Origin: Stenopsyche tienmushanensis
Lineage: Eukaryota > Arthropoda > Insecta > Trichoptera > Stenopsychidae
Reading direction: 5' to 3'
DNA length: 64,000 bases
NCBI GenBank assembly: GCA_008973525.1
Contig: WACJ01000129.1
Span: 806,001 to 870,000, forward strand
Positions 28,255 through 46,964 of this stretch are shown here, piece after piece (the first letter of the stretch is position 1; the number at the start of each line of letters is the position of its first letter). The position numbers were made by a program, and so were the translations under genes. The notes under the pieces are model-generated. The model did not search any database. It saw nothing but the letters and a program-made list of their open reading frames with translations, and was not told the DNA's origin.

Positions 28255-28560
28255 AACATATTTAATGGAATATCATTCAATAAGTTTGTAGGATGACTTT
28301 TAGGTAAAATTCCATCGCATCGTAAATGTATAAGAGCACTTCTTTTGGTCGCTTTTGCCGATTGCTGTTCGATGGATCAACGTTTCATCCATTGTCACAT
28401 ACCGCATGAAAAAATCCTCTTTATTGCTCCGAAATAGCTCCGAAAATCATTCTGAATTGTCGACGCGTTGTTGTTTATGATCGACTGTTAGCGAACACTT
28501 TCCATTTTGTTTTGAAAATTACAAAACGCATCCTACGAAATCATTGAGTTGGTATGTTCG
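28255..28560 (-). mobile_element. Mariner-type transposase remnant
   Basis: The minus strand reads FFMRYVTMDETLIHRT, the first catalytic Asp region of mariner (VTMDETWIH), followed by AIGKSDQKKCSYTF. Short and decayed. Confidence 0.7.
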
Positions 28561-29675
28561 GGGGCATTTCTGCAAATATGTAAATGTATTTGTCATCTAT
28601 TGTTTACAACAAAAATGTTTTCTAGAGACTTTATCAAATGTTATAATTGAGAATTCACGAGAGTTTTGTAATCCTTGTACATAAATATTGTATTATTAAG
28701 TATATCAATGTGAAAAAATTATACTATCGAGCCTGCTTTTATGAAATATAACTAACCATTTATATATAACAACTTAAATGATAAACACTACGCTATTATA
28801 ATTTATAACTATTTATATAACATGTTCAGTGCATACAAATTAGTTTTAATAACATAATTATTTGATACTATCAAATAGTAGCCAAAAATACAATACAAAA
28901 TGTTCAGAAACGGCTTCAAAATCCTGTGTGTATTGCGTATTTAATACATCCGTGTGTTGTTTCATGGCTGAGAACGATCTTAATCCACAAAAAAATAAAT
29001 AGATTTCTCCACAGATTTTATTTTTGATGTCTTTATTGTAACTGCGACAGAAAATAACCAAGATTCATGTTTGAAACCCATCAAAACTAACATCTGTCGA
29101 ACAAATCCTATAAGTTTAATTAATCTAATGTCCTAGTATGTAAAAAATCATGAAAATAAATGTGTAGTGATTTTTCTTAGTCTTTTGTTATTTTGTCGAC
29201 CTTAACGTAAAATAATAAACATGATTACCTACATACAGCAGCGCTCACATGTGGATTCGTTCTTCATTCGGGGAGAAAGCCGAGCATTAAGATGGAGGCA
29301 ATCGGGTGCCGATATAAACATTGTCGTCTTAGCTATTCTCTTTTATTTATATAGAGAGAGGTTACAGCTACCAGACTGTGGGAAGTACATCTTCCCATAT
29401 TCAAGGCTAATCGACGACTCCTCACATTCTGCGCGTCACCACAAGACAGCACAAGAAGAGATAGATATCGTTATTATGCGCTTACCATTTAAATCATAGA
29501 TAGTCTAAAAACTTGCCCGTTAAATCGAAAGACACCCACAGACAATGATGTTAAATGCTTTTTGTTAATGTTTACATGTTTTTTTATTTATATATTAACA
29601 TATAGTCTATACAGCTCTTTTATATTTGGAATTCCCACTTAACAATTAGAACATAAACTGGAAATATTAGAAAGT
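28561..29675. other. Intergenic between transposon debris and LONP1
   Basis: AT-rich. Near 29380 a GTGGGAAG...CTTCCCA hairpin segment with AAGGCTA resembles one at 30535-30570 in a LONP1 intron, so both are probably parts of one repeat family. No gene seen. Confidence 0.4.
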
Positions 29676-36238
<6,563 letters not shown>

Positions 36239-36746
36239 CGTGAGTTCGAATATATAACATACAACAGAATTGCATCAGCAAATATAACCTAAAAAACGGA
36301 CCGTGCGACTGACAGCTTTTACTGTCAAACTTCATACGATATTTTTGAGCCATAGCCTTAAATGAGATTATCATTGTTTTTTTTTTTATATAAAAAATGA
36401 GCGATATTAAAAATATTTTAATTTATACAGATCAAATTTGTTAAATGCATTTGAAATAAAATAATAATATTTAATTTTATTTTATTAACATATTTTTTAA
36501 ATTCACCTTGAAAACTATTTTTTAAAAGGCATTTTTTAATTAAAAATATTTTTTTATTCAAAATAATTTTATTTAAATCAAAATTTATCAATTTATTTTT
36601 ATGTTAGTAGTATTATAAAATATTATTGTGCTTAACGACCAAAAACAAGAAAATAGTAGTTGGCTGGAAATGCAAAATTCGAAGTCTTGAGCCATAGTCG
36701 CTGAACGCACTCTTTTCCGGCTCTCGTGTGACCGACAGCTGCAAAT
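36239..36746. promoter_or_regulatory. Shared upstream region of LONP1 and RPS15
   Basis: About 500 bp separate the two start codons, which face away from each other. Much of it is very AT-rich. The pyrimidine tract at its right end marks the probable RPS15 transcription start. Confidence 0.5.
36710..36720 (+). promoter_or_regulatory. 5' TOP-like tract of RPS15
   Basis: CTCTTTTCCGG, 27 bases before the RPS15 start codon at 36747, is a typical terminal oligopyrimidine start of ribosomal protein mRNAs, which makes translation growth-dependent through mTOR/LARP1. The position fits a short 5' UTR. Confidence 0.6.
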
Positions 36747-37802
<1,056 letters not shown>

Positions 37803-38029
37803 TTTTATTATGTATGAAAATGACTCTTAATTTTTACTGAATAAACATCTATTAAAAAATATGTTTGTATTTTTTAAATCAAGTCCAAGCTAGTTTATGA
37901 ACTAAAATACTCATTCGGCCGTTTGTTCGTATGTCACGCATTCATGCCGTCTCTGCACCCATGTCACTAACCAATAAGGACTCATCATACTAAGATCGGC
38001 AAGTTACGCTCTTGCCATCCTCAACGGCA

Positions 38030-38310
38030 GGCAGTTAAAAAAAAAAAAACATCGTCGATAGCACACAATATCCGGTCATTTTTTTGCGTAAACAAATAAC
38101 ACACTTGAAATCGAAATCATTATAAGTCTATAAATTTGGGCTTATCGATCTATACAATCATGCGATGCATATGAAGAAGCTCTCAGTCTCCCGAACTGCG
38201 CTAAGTTCTTTCTGTCTCTGTCCGCCTCGGAGCTTCAATGCACAAGAGTGCTCTTTCTGAATAGTGAAGGTCAAAACGGATATTTCCGTAAGTACTCCCA
38301 TACAGGTTAA
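38030..38310. repeat. About 280-bp dispersed repeat, copy 2
   Basis: Nearly identical to 7735-8025 (arrestin B intron 4), here downstream of RPS15 and followed directly by a Jockey 3' end. Confidence 0.75.
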
Positions 38311-38495
38311 ACAAAAGTATATTAAAACCAATCTGAACATATGGGATACAGCTTGGGGGTACCGCAGCAAACTCCAATATTGACATTCTCCTGGACAAAA
38401 GATTCAAATGAATGGGGACCTACACGAGCCAGCAACGTCATAAGAAGAATTGAATGTCCCTCAAAGGATAGATTGTTCAAAAAAATAGTAATTTA
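38311..38495 (+). mobile_element. Jockey 3' end with internal deletion
   Basis: Matches the end of the Jockey copy at 45.7-46.9 kb (KSILKPIWTYGIQLWG region, then the LDKRFK stop and the 3' UTR ending AAGGATAGATTGTTCAAAAA), with the sequence between the two segments deleted. Confidence 0.8.
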
Positions 38496-38499
38496 GAGA

Positions 38500-38831
38500 C
38501 AAAGCATTCAGAACATGCTAAAAAGGATTTGGAGTTCTTTCATCAACATGAAACTAGTTGCAAACGTCAGAGACTTGATCGAACTGGAAGTTTTCAGGAA
38601 GCGAACACAGCATCAGTGCAAGCATCATATGAAGTTGCATTGGAAATTGCCAAGCAAAAAGGATTAAAGCGGAAAACGTGTTATACGGATGGTACACCAT
38701 CTATGCTTGGGTCAAAATTGGGCTTTCAGAAAAAAGTGAAACTAGCTGGGGACCGTAACTGGGGGATGGGAAAGCAAGTGCCTGCCGAAATGGATGAAAA
38801 AAAATTAATTACGCATTTTTTGTTCTTCTGA
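38500..38831 (+). mobile_element. ZBED5-like hAT transposase fragment, internally fused
   Basis: An open frame of 100 aa joins two separate parts of a ZBED5/SCAND3-type hAT transposase. CKRQRLDRTGSFQ and YEVALEIAKQKG come from the N-terminal part and CYTDGTPSMLGSKLGFQ from the catalytic region. A deletion of a few hundred residues has fused them in frame. A related but distinct copy lies at 42.8-48.3 kb. Confidence 0.75.
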
Positions 38832-38839
38832 GCTTAATA

Positions 38840-39165
38840 GTTATTTTTTATTTATTTAAACGATGTTCATTCTCTTCATTGTTTTTCTTCATTTGGTGCC
38901 ACCAGCTGATCTGCTAGAATTGGCGCGTACATCAGTGGTATGATTAGTTCTCTGGTTCATTCTTGTAATATATTCTTATAATATAAACTATGAATGATGA
39001 CAATGCTGCAGTATTCAGCATATTGAAGAAAAACGCGGCTATATTTTATGTCCAGTACACAAAATAACAGTTTTCAAGCTAGTAAAGTAAGCTGTGTACT
39101 AATAAACCAGCAACTCTAGCTTTGTATAAACAGAGCATACTTCATTTTTAAGCTTTTAAAAACGC
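38840..39165. repeat. Repeat shared with 53860-54125
   Basis: Runs of shared sequence such as ACACAAAATAACAGTTTTCAA and CAACTCTAGCTTTGTATA, in the same order and orientation, diverged by very roughly 10-15%. Probably part of a piggyBac-family element whose transposase remnant follows. Confidence 0.6.
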
Positions 39166-39229
39166 TACTAGAAATACTACCCTTCTAGCTTATCAGCACT
39201 TGCTTGCTCTATTAGCTTGAAAACAAGCC

Positions 39230-39640
39230 TCGTCTTGAATATATAATCCCCAAGCATCTGCTTCATAACGTCAACGCTTCCCTTATGCTTGTTGTAAAAT
39301 AACATTACCTGTGGCTTCTCCAATAATGGACAATTGACAATGGGATGGCAGATTTTGATTTTTTCGGAACGTATTAAACAGCTGTAACATTGTTAATCCG
39401 AACACGGATGAATATTCCGGCGGATAGTCATAATAAAAGCAAATCCTGCCTGCTGTAGTTTGTCCACGCTATCGAATGTTATGAAATAATCGTCAATAAT
39501 TACCATCTTATTTGTACTTGTCCGTTCATTACAGTAGCACTTTTTCAACTAATTTGACTGCTTTCTGGCCTTCTTCTTTTCCTGTATACAGGATACTTTT
39601 ACATGGATATCCATTTCCTGAATCACAGACTCACCGTCTG
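39230..39640 (-). mobile_element. piggyBac-type transposase remnant
   Basis: Minus-strand translation gives CDSGNGYPCKSILYTGKEEG and, after a frameshift, IIDDYFITFDSVDKLQQAGF, which correspond to the DSKTGY...IYTGK and DNFFTS..L...L segments of piggyBac transposases. Frameshifts and stops break the frame. Confidence 0.65.
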
Positions 39641-39709
39641 GATTTTACAGACATTTTAAGTGTAAAAACATTTTCTGCAGCACAGGTGAAAGAAAAATAT
39701 ACTACTAAA

Positions 39710-40110
39710 TATGGGTTATTCCAAACATATTATGCGAGATGATTTCTTATTATAAAGATTAAAATACAGATCAACAAGAGAAATATCTTATGGAGTGAAA
39801 GGATAAAAATTTCCTTACAGAACATAAATAAAAATGAGATTAACCATACAAATTCTATAAAAAAAAAATCAGGGTCTGGTCAGACCACTTTCATTGATTC
39901 TAGAGATATATTTCATTGATTCTAAATAGAAATATTATTTTTTCTCGAAAGAAGGATCTCGAACATTTTTATTTTACTCTCAATTCTGTAAAACCCTTCA
40001 ATTAATAAAGTCAGGAAGATTTGGTAAGATCGATATATAGTTACGAAATGGTCTGACCATGTATTTTTTATAAATACACTCCATTATCCGGGGGACTACC
40101 GGGGAGAACA
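39710..40110. repeat. Repeat shared with 54580-54900
   Basis: Collinear with 54580-54900 at roughly 85% by eye, including ATAAAAATTTCCTTAC and AGGGTCTGG...ACCACTTT. Together with 38840-39165 it appears to flank the piggyBac remnant. Confidence 0.6.
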
Positions 40111-40211
40111 AACACGGATAACTGGAAAACACAGATAATCTAAATCATCAAATTTCTAGTTGGTTTCAATAATATCATATTTACAATACAATTTCATAAT
40201 TTTAATATCTT

Positions 40212-41414
40212 TGAAAGAAAAATGATAAACAAGCGTTTTGGAAATTCATTTTATTTCATATTATGTGATGGAACAGAGTCTAGCATTCTTGGTGTTCTAT
40301 ACATCGATTGTTTCTAATTGATAAAGTTTTAATGTATTCACAACCAAAATACACGTTACAAAATTTAATGCGTTTGCAGATTACATACGTTATATAATAT
40401 TAGAAAGTATAAGTGATGATTCATTTAAAATTAATGAAAAACATTTAATAAGCATCTCGGACAGTGAACGTTCTCAATGTGTGTGGTTTACATGTGGCTA
40501 ATTATTGCTTCGTCTAGGTTTCTACGATATTTGCATTTGATAACTAACCCGATGAATATAAAAGTTCAATACAGTACATCTACTTAAAACTACCGTACGA
40601 TTATTATTGTTCGTTACACATCCTAACATTTACATTTCAAAAGAAGTGTACCCTGCCTACAATTTTCTACTTATCATGGACAGCTAGTAATCATGTCGAC
40701 TATATTTATAACTAAATATTGAATATTAACGTTATACTAATAAAATGATTACTTTATTTGAAGCAACGTAACGTTCATCAAGTAACGAAACTTATCTCTA
40801 AACAAATTATATTCGATTTTAATTAAATCAACGGATGCATGGCTTCGAATGTCTATAATCAATTCTGCTATTATGAATCAATTGCTTTATACGTATATAA
40901 AAACGTGGAGGGAAATGTAGTGCTGTTTAAGCCATCGTCTTGCTTTCGTTCCGTTTTTGATTTGAGACAGTATAAAAATTAAAACGCGCATAAAAAACAA
41001 TCAAAAATCCACCACGTCGTCTCTTGGAAGGTTTCAAATTTCGCATTTATAAAATAATCACCGTGTAAATTCGTATAAAACAGTATTTTATAAACGATAT
41101 TGTAATAAATCAAAGATTTAAATGATTTGTCTGGATTGCGTTAACGTTTTTGCGGGTTCGAATGAAATCCTTTTGTCGTTCTAAAATAATTTACAAACTA
41201 TTATTGTATTGAGTTGGTCTGAATTGACGCAGAATTCAGTCTTATATGCAATGGCAGAGGTAGATTATTTACAGAGGATAGCATCAGAATCTTAACGAGT
41301 ATTTCTATGTCATTGTGATTACGTATCATTAACGTCGACCGAACTCTACTTTGCGCGGGCTTTGAAAAACCAACAGACGTGTAATGTTTTTGAGACTTTT
41401 TGTGTTTATTTAGA
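40212..41414. repeat. 1.2-kb near-identical duplication, copy 1
   Basis: Non-coding AT-rich segment matching 55451-56655 in the same orientation. By eye I find four substitutions and two 1-base insertions in about 1200 bases. Sequence on both sides is unrelated or much more diverged. An antisense open frame (41201-41587) runs through its right edge but is broken in copy 2. Confidence 0.95.
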
Positions 41415-41914
41415 TTTTTTAATTTATAGGGCGATATTTGTTTTATTGCACGAAGTCGTGTTAAAATTAAGCCGTAGGTAGTTTCGTGATTAAGTGATCG
41501 GATTCGGATGTGTTCAAATTTACAGAAAATATGACCTGCGTTATATTTTAAAAACATGTATTGTAAATTCAAACGGTTGTAGAGCATTTTTTGGACTGTT
41601 CAAAAAGTGCAATGCATCTAAAATGTTCCTCCACGAGCACGGTTAGGGATAATCAAAGTCTTTGATTGAACACAACTCGATTGATTGCGAGGCACGTGGC
41701 CTCCATGCAAGGTGGCGGGACCAAAAATGTCTGTCAACTACCTCTCAAGACTAACGCTTCGCTAAGGCCGCGGTCCAAAATTCAATATGTGCGAAATGGC
41801 CGACTGTCAGGTCATCCCCACCTATTTTGCCCGCCTAACGGTTAAGCCGGGCGGGTCTTAAGAACAAAAAGTATGGCCAGTTTAAAGCCGACCAAACTGT
41901 TAACGACAGAACAT
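41415..41914. other. Intergenic, no gene seen
   Basis: Sequence between duplication copy 1 and a hAT MITE fragment. More GC-rich between 41700 and 41880. No recognisable element. Confidence 0.4.
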
Positions 41915-42094
41915 TTTGGTCCACGCAACAAAACAAAAATTTCTTGGACAAAATAGATCTTATAATGTTTTCACGAAAATATCTTGTTCAACTACAGATA
42001 AATGTTTTTTTTTTATATCTTCGCGGACCCCTGGAAATGGCTTCGCGGACCCGCGTTTTCGCGGGTGCCGCGGACCTCTGTTTAAGAGCCGCTG
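41915..42094 (-). mobile_element. hAT MITE, truncated copy
   Basis: Begins at 42094 on the minus strand with CAGCGGCTCTTAAACAGAGG and matches the first part of the complete element at 48599-48923, in inverted orientation. The other end is missing. Confidence 0.75.
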
Positions 42095-42539
42095 CGGCAA
42101 CACCGATAGCCGTCAAACAGTCGATACCAGAGCGCGCCCTAGTGATTTGCGCTGCGTTGTCATTATTCGAATCGAAATAGTGCCATCATCTTTGGCCCAT
42201 TGCTTCCATTCCCAACAACGACGACCAACATAGGACTACGGGGTGAGTCCAAAAATCTTGGTCGCAATCGTTTTGACCTTTTGCAGTGTTTCAGCGCGCA
42301 GGATTTTGTAAACGTAAACATTTCCGGCACTAATATTTAGGACAGTGTTTCGCGAACTTATTACAAGTGCACCGCAAAAAAATTGGTAAAAACAAAAATT
42401 CTGCAAAATAGTGAAAACCGAAAAAGTCGTTGGCGAAATTATGAAAGTCAACGAAAAAGTTAATGTGATTTTGAATTAGTCAAATCGATTGCGCGTGTGA
42501 TAACGTTGATTTTGGATATTCTACGCCTCGCAGCCGTAT

Positions 42540-42740
42540 TCTGTTCAAAGTGGAGTAAATAAACATGCTGTGGAGTCTTTGAAATCCAACACCACCACCC
42601 TGTGGAGTCCTTCTCGCCGATGTTCGAGGGACGCGGCAGTCGCAGGCCGTCAGAAGCTCTACGAACGGAGGTAACTGGGACTGGTCGACAGAAGCAACAC
42701 GAACATAACTGGGCCCCAGACTTCTCGCCTACGTTACAAT
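42540..42740 (+). mobile_element. Possible LTR-retrotransposon terminal fragment
   Basis: Shares GAGTCCTTCTCGCCGA, GGCAGTCG, ATAACTGGGCCCC and ACGTTACAAT in the same order with 49430-49622. The order resembles the end of an LTR and a leader region, but no coding part of such an element is present. Weak. Confidence 0.3.
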
Positions 42741-42779
42741 GGATACATTTATTAAATATTAATGACACAGGGAGTACAA

Positions 42780-43080
42780 GTGAAAGAAGTAGTGACGATA
42801 TTACTAGACATCATACGTCTCATACAAAAGAAAATATATCTAGTAAAATCAGAAAAATGAATTGACAATATTCTTCAGAATATTTATGTTTCGGTTTTAC
42901 TTACGTCAATGAGAAAGGATATCACATTCCACTATGTGTTGTATGTAGAGAAAAACTGTCCAATAGCGCGATGTATCCTGATAAGTTAAATCGCCACTAC
43001 ACTACGAAGCACGCCGATCTTGCATCAAGAAATAAAGATTACTTCAAAAGATTGTTAATCACACAAAATTGCTGAATTGA
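42780..43080 (+). pseudogene. ZBED5-like hAT transposase, N-terminal BED finger part
   Basis: From about 42865 the frame reads YLCFGFTYVNEKGYH, then PLCVVCREKLSN and LNRHYTTKH, a BED zinc finger with C-x2-C and H-x4-H. An in-frame stop lies just before it. The rest of the transposase resumes at 46965, after two retrotransposons that separate the parts. Confidence 0.75.
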
Positions 43081-43094
43081 TTGCTGTACAATTA

Positions 43095-45660
43095 AAACGA
43101 CATACTATACTTACTTACTCAATGTTTCACCCCCGTAAACCACTACCGGCCTAATCAATGTTTTATATATTTTAATTTTAGTTTTAGCCGATAGTGATTT
43201 GTTTCCTAATATTTTCTTCAGGCCATGATAGCACCGATTGCCGTATTGAATCCTGGAGGATATTTCGTTGCACGTCAAGTTCTTCTCCGTGAGGATGGAT
43301 CCCAGATACTTAAAATCCTGGACCCTTTCAATATTATTGTTATTGAAACTCACGGAGGTACAACCTCCAGTATTCACTCTCGAAACCGTCATTAACTTTT
43401 TTTAACGTTTTTCATAATTGATAGACATACTGAACAGTCGACAGACGTAAGCGCCGCCAAAGCTTTCGATCTCGATTTCGCCACGACGTCGATGTCGTCC
43501 GCAAAGGCAAGATGCATTATGTTCTCGTTCCATGGATGTGCATTTCCCAATCTGCTAGCCTCCCTCATAATTGCTTCCAACGCAATATTAAAGAGAATCG
43601 GGGAGAGGGGGCCCTCCTGTTTAACTCCGGTCGTCACCTCAAAAGATTCCGACAGGGCGCCGTTGGAACGTACAACACTGACCGATCCGGTCACGCACAT
43701 CCTCGACAGCCTCACCAGCTTACTCGGGATTCTCATCTCCAACATGGTCCTCCAAAGTTTTTCCCTATTGATGCTGTCGTATGCCTTGCAAAAATCTACG
43801 AAAATGTGGTGGAGATCGACACCGTATTCCCACATTTTTTGTGAGAACATTTTGACAGTAAATAATTGGTCCACAGTAGACCTGCCGGGTCTGAAGCCAC
43901 ACTGGTACTCTCCGAGAAGTTCCTCCACGATGGGAGACAGCCGCCCGATGAGAGCTCTTGTAAATAATTTATACGATATATTTAGAAGGGATATGCCCCT
44001 GTAGTTGGAGCACAGTAGCACATTCCCCTTCTTATGGATGGGGCATATTACGGCCGTCCTCCACTCAGAAGGCATGACCTGCTCTGCCATATTGCCAGAA
44101 CGAGGCCATATAACCTCATGAGCAGAGGGCGTCCTCCCCATTTCAAGAACTCCGCCGGGATACCGTTCACCCCCGCGGCCTTCCCTCCCCGAAGACCCCG
44201 GTAAGCAAGCCTCAAACTCACTCAACGTCGGAGGGGTGATTTCAATATTATTTATGTTGACCTCAGGTGATTCTCCCAGATCCACCGACTCGCCGCCGAG
44301 AAGATTTTTAAAATATCTTCTCCAACACCCGAGAACTTCCTGCACCCCGACCAACAAAACTCCGCTCTCATCCCTTACCATGTTCGATCCAGTCGAGTCA
44401 CCATGACATAGTTTTTTAATACTTTTATAAAATTATTTGCTGTCATTTACTCGTGACGCGTCTAGCTCTCCCATTTGGCAAAGTAGAAAATCGTAAAAGT
44501 AGATCGTCGCTTCGCCGATCGTATGATTCGTCTGACCCCCCCCCTCCCCGCACGGGTATAGGCATCCCTGCCCACACCCGTGGGAGACCGAAGCCATGAC
44601 ATTCTCAGGCGCTTTCTCTCCCCAACAGCGCGACTGCAGTCCTCGTCAAACCAACCCTCAGTCTTTTTCTCGTCCGAGATTCCAACGCAGGTCTCTGCGG
44701 CCTCGCGCATTACGGTCTCGATCTCCTTCCATATTATCTCGACATCGACTTCATCGCTGTTTGGTCTGCTCTCACCCGAAACCCCCGCCTCGAAGGCTTC
44801 CGACACGCGTTTCTCGAAATCCACACGGACTCCACAATCCCTCAGAGCATTCATATTTCAAATTTTTTTTGGGGCGTTTTAAATTACTATAGTTTGCTCT
44901 CGAAGGCATATTTTATTTTCACGAGACAATGGTCGGAGTCGCAGTCCACCCCGCGCATCGTTCTGACGTCCGCCACAGCACTTCTATGTATTTTATCAAC
45001 CAACACGTGGTCAATCTGATTTCGGGTGACCCCATCGGCAGACAAACACGTGTATTTATGGATTATTTTATGTTCAAAAGTGATGCTGCTGACAATCAAT
45101 CCGACGGATGTGGCAAAAACGACGAGTCTCTCTCCATTGTCGTTACAAACATCATGGAGACTATGGGCTCCGATCGTGGGTCTGTTAAAGATTTTCCTGC
45201 CAACTTCAAATCACCCGATAATATTTTAGCGTCATAAGAGGGCAGAGAGCTGTATGCCTTCTGAACTTCTTCATAGAAAGCGTCCTTGATGCTGTCATCT
45301 GTCTCCTCTGTGGGAGCATATACACACACCAAGGATAAATTATGCCCTTTGCCTCTTATACGTAGCGTACATATTCTGTCGCTAATAGGATTAAAATTAA
45401 AAACGGATGACAGGGTCCTCTTATCCAGAACGAAACCCACGTCCGATCTCCGAGCCGCCCCGTCACCACTGTACAAGATCGATCCACAGCCGATGAGTCG
45501 ATGCTCCTGGATCGCCACCACGCTGACCCGGAAGCGGGACAGCTCGCGTATCGTCGCGTCGAAACCTTCCGGTCCGTTCCAAGTTTGCGTCGGTCTTCAC
45601 GACTCTGTACGGGTACAGGCGCCAACCACACTTCGGGGTAGATCACCCATCACGCGATCA
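43095..45660 (-). mobile_element. RTE-type non-LTR retrotransposon, nearly full but broken
   Basis: Minus strand. The endonuclease remnant lies at 45521-44890 (VAIQEHRL, LVCVYAPTEE, LSGDLKLAG for the usual GDFN, RNQIDHVLV, DCDSDHCLV). The reverse transcriptase is in a 329-aa frame at 44381-43392 (CSNYRGISLLNISYKLF, GEYQCGFRPGRSTVDQLF, VDFCKAYDSINREKLW, and FADDIDVVAKS with the catalytic DD). The C-terminal piece is at 43392-43111. The 3' tail near 43095-43120 ends in a GTAAGTAAGTA repeat, as RTE elements do. Frameshifts make it inactive. Scraps of the same family lie at 11.9, 14.9 and 23.2 kb. Confidence 0.85.
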
Positions 45661-45723
45661 GTCCGTCTATTGTATTTGTTTGTGACAATACACTTCTGCC
45701 ATTATTAATTACTTAATTATAGG

Positions 45724-46861
45724 TTACTTAATTATGGAACAAATACACAGGATCTTCAATAGAATACACAAGGACTTAGAAGACAGAAAATATTGTTCGG
45801 CAGCATTCCTGGACGTAACTCAGGCTTTTGACAAAGTGTGGCATCCGGGATTGCTATATAAAATCGGAAAACAACTGCCCACAAACTACTTTTCCATATT
45901 CAAATCATACCTGACCAGCAGAACATTCTACGTCAAATACGAAGATGAAGCCACCACGCTCCACGATATAAAATCCGGCGTCCCACAAGGCAGCGTACTT
46001 GGCCCAGTTTTATATCTTATATACACAGCCGACATTCCGACAACGGACACCACGACAACGGCCACCTTCGCGGACGATACAGCTCTTCTAACCTCGCACA
46101 ACGACCCGGCAATAGCGTCTCAACTGCTCCAACATGACCTCAACAATATACAGAAATGGCTCAAGAAATGGCGCATAAAGGCCAATGAAAGTAAATCTAC
46201 GCATGTCACTTTCACTAATAGACGAGAAACGTGTCCACCTGTCTCATTGAATGATTGCGCACTGCCACAGGCAGATGCAGTTAAATATCTCGGTATGCAC
46301 CTAGACAGACGTCTAACATGGAAGACGCACATAAAAAAGAAGAAAAAGCAACTGGAAATCAAAATGAGAATGCTGTATTGGCTAATGGGCCGAAAATCGG
46401 AACTGTCCCTAATAAATAAAACACTAATATACAAAAGTATACTAAAACCAATCTGGACATATGGGATACAGCTCTGGGGAACCGCATCGAACTCCAATAT
46501 AGAAATTCTCCAACGCTTTCAATCTAAAGTGCTACGTACCATAGGCAACATTCCATGGTACGTTACAAACGAAACAATACACAGCATATTGAGCATACCA
46601 ACAGTGAGGCAGGAGATCGAAAGCCATAGCCAGAAGTACAAAAGAAGGTTAAACACACACCCCAACCGCCTTGTTGAAGAGCTGATTAGCCAAAACTCCG
46701 GAACGCGCAGGCTGAAAAGATATTTGGTTCATGACCTGGACAAAAGATTCAAATGAATGAACATTAGGTCCTCACTAACGAATGGGGACCTACACGAGAC
46801 AGAAACGTCATAATAAGAACTGAATGTCCCCCAAAGGATAGATTGTTCAAAAAAAAAAAAA
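45724..46861 (+). mobile_element. Young 5'-truncated Jockey retrotransposon
   Basis: Contains an unbroken reverse transcriptase frame (45734-46756, 340 aa; FADDTALL holds the catalytic Asp pair, with SGVPQGSVLGPVLY upstream), a short 3' UTR and a terminal A run. It is flanked by AATTATAGG at 45715-45723 and 46862-46870, a 9-bp target-site duplication. The N-terminal half of the RT, the endonuclease and ORF1 are missing, so it is a dead-on-arrival copy. The intact frame and clean duplication suggest recent insertion. Confidence 0.9.
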
Positions 46862-46964
46862 AATTATAGGACGACCGCTCGATCGCGCTAATGAGCGATT
46901 ACTGGAGTGAAGCGACATACTATAGCAGTCTCTAATTTTACCTGCATGTTGTGAAATAGGAAAA

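Noticed and set aside
41201..41587. 128-aa open frame on the minus strand at the right edge of duplication copy 1
   Set aside because: The near-identical copy 2 has an indel and different sequence beyond the breakpoint, so the frame is not conserved, and the product has no recognisable features.
44580..44892. Overlapping open frames of about 100 aa on the plus strand
   Set aside because: They are shadows of the RTE element on the minus strand, with biased Ser/Pro/Arg composition.
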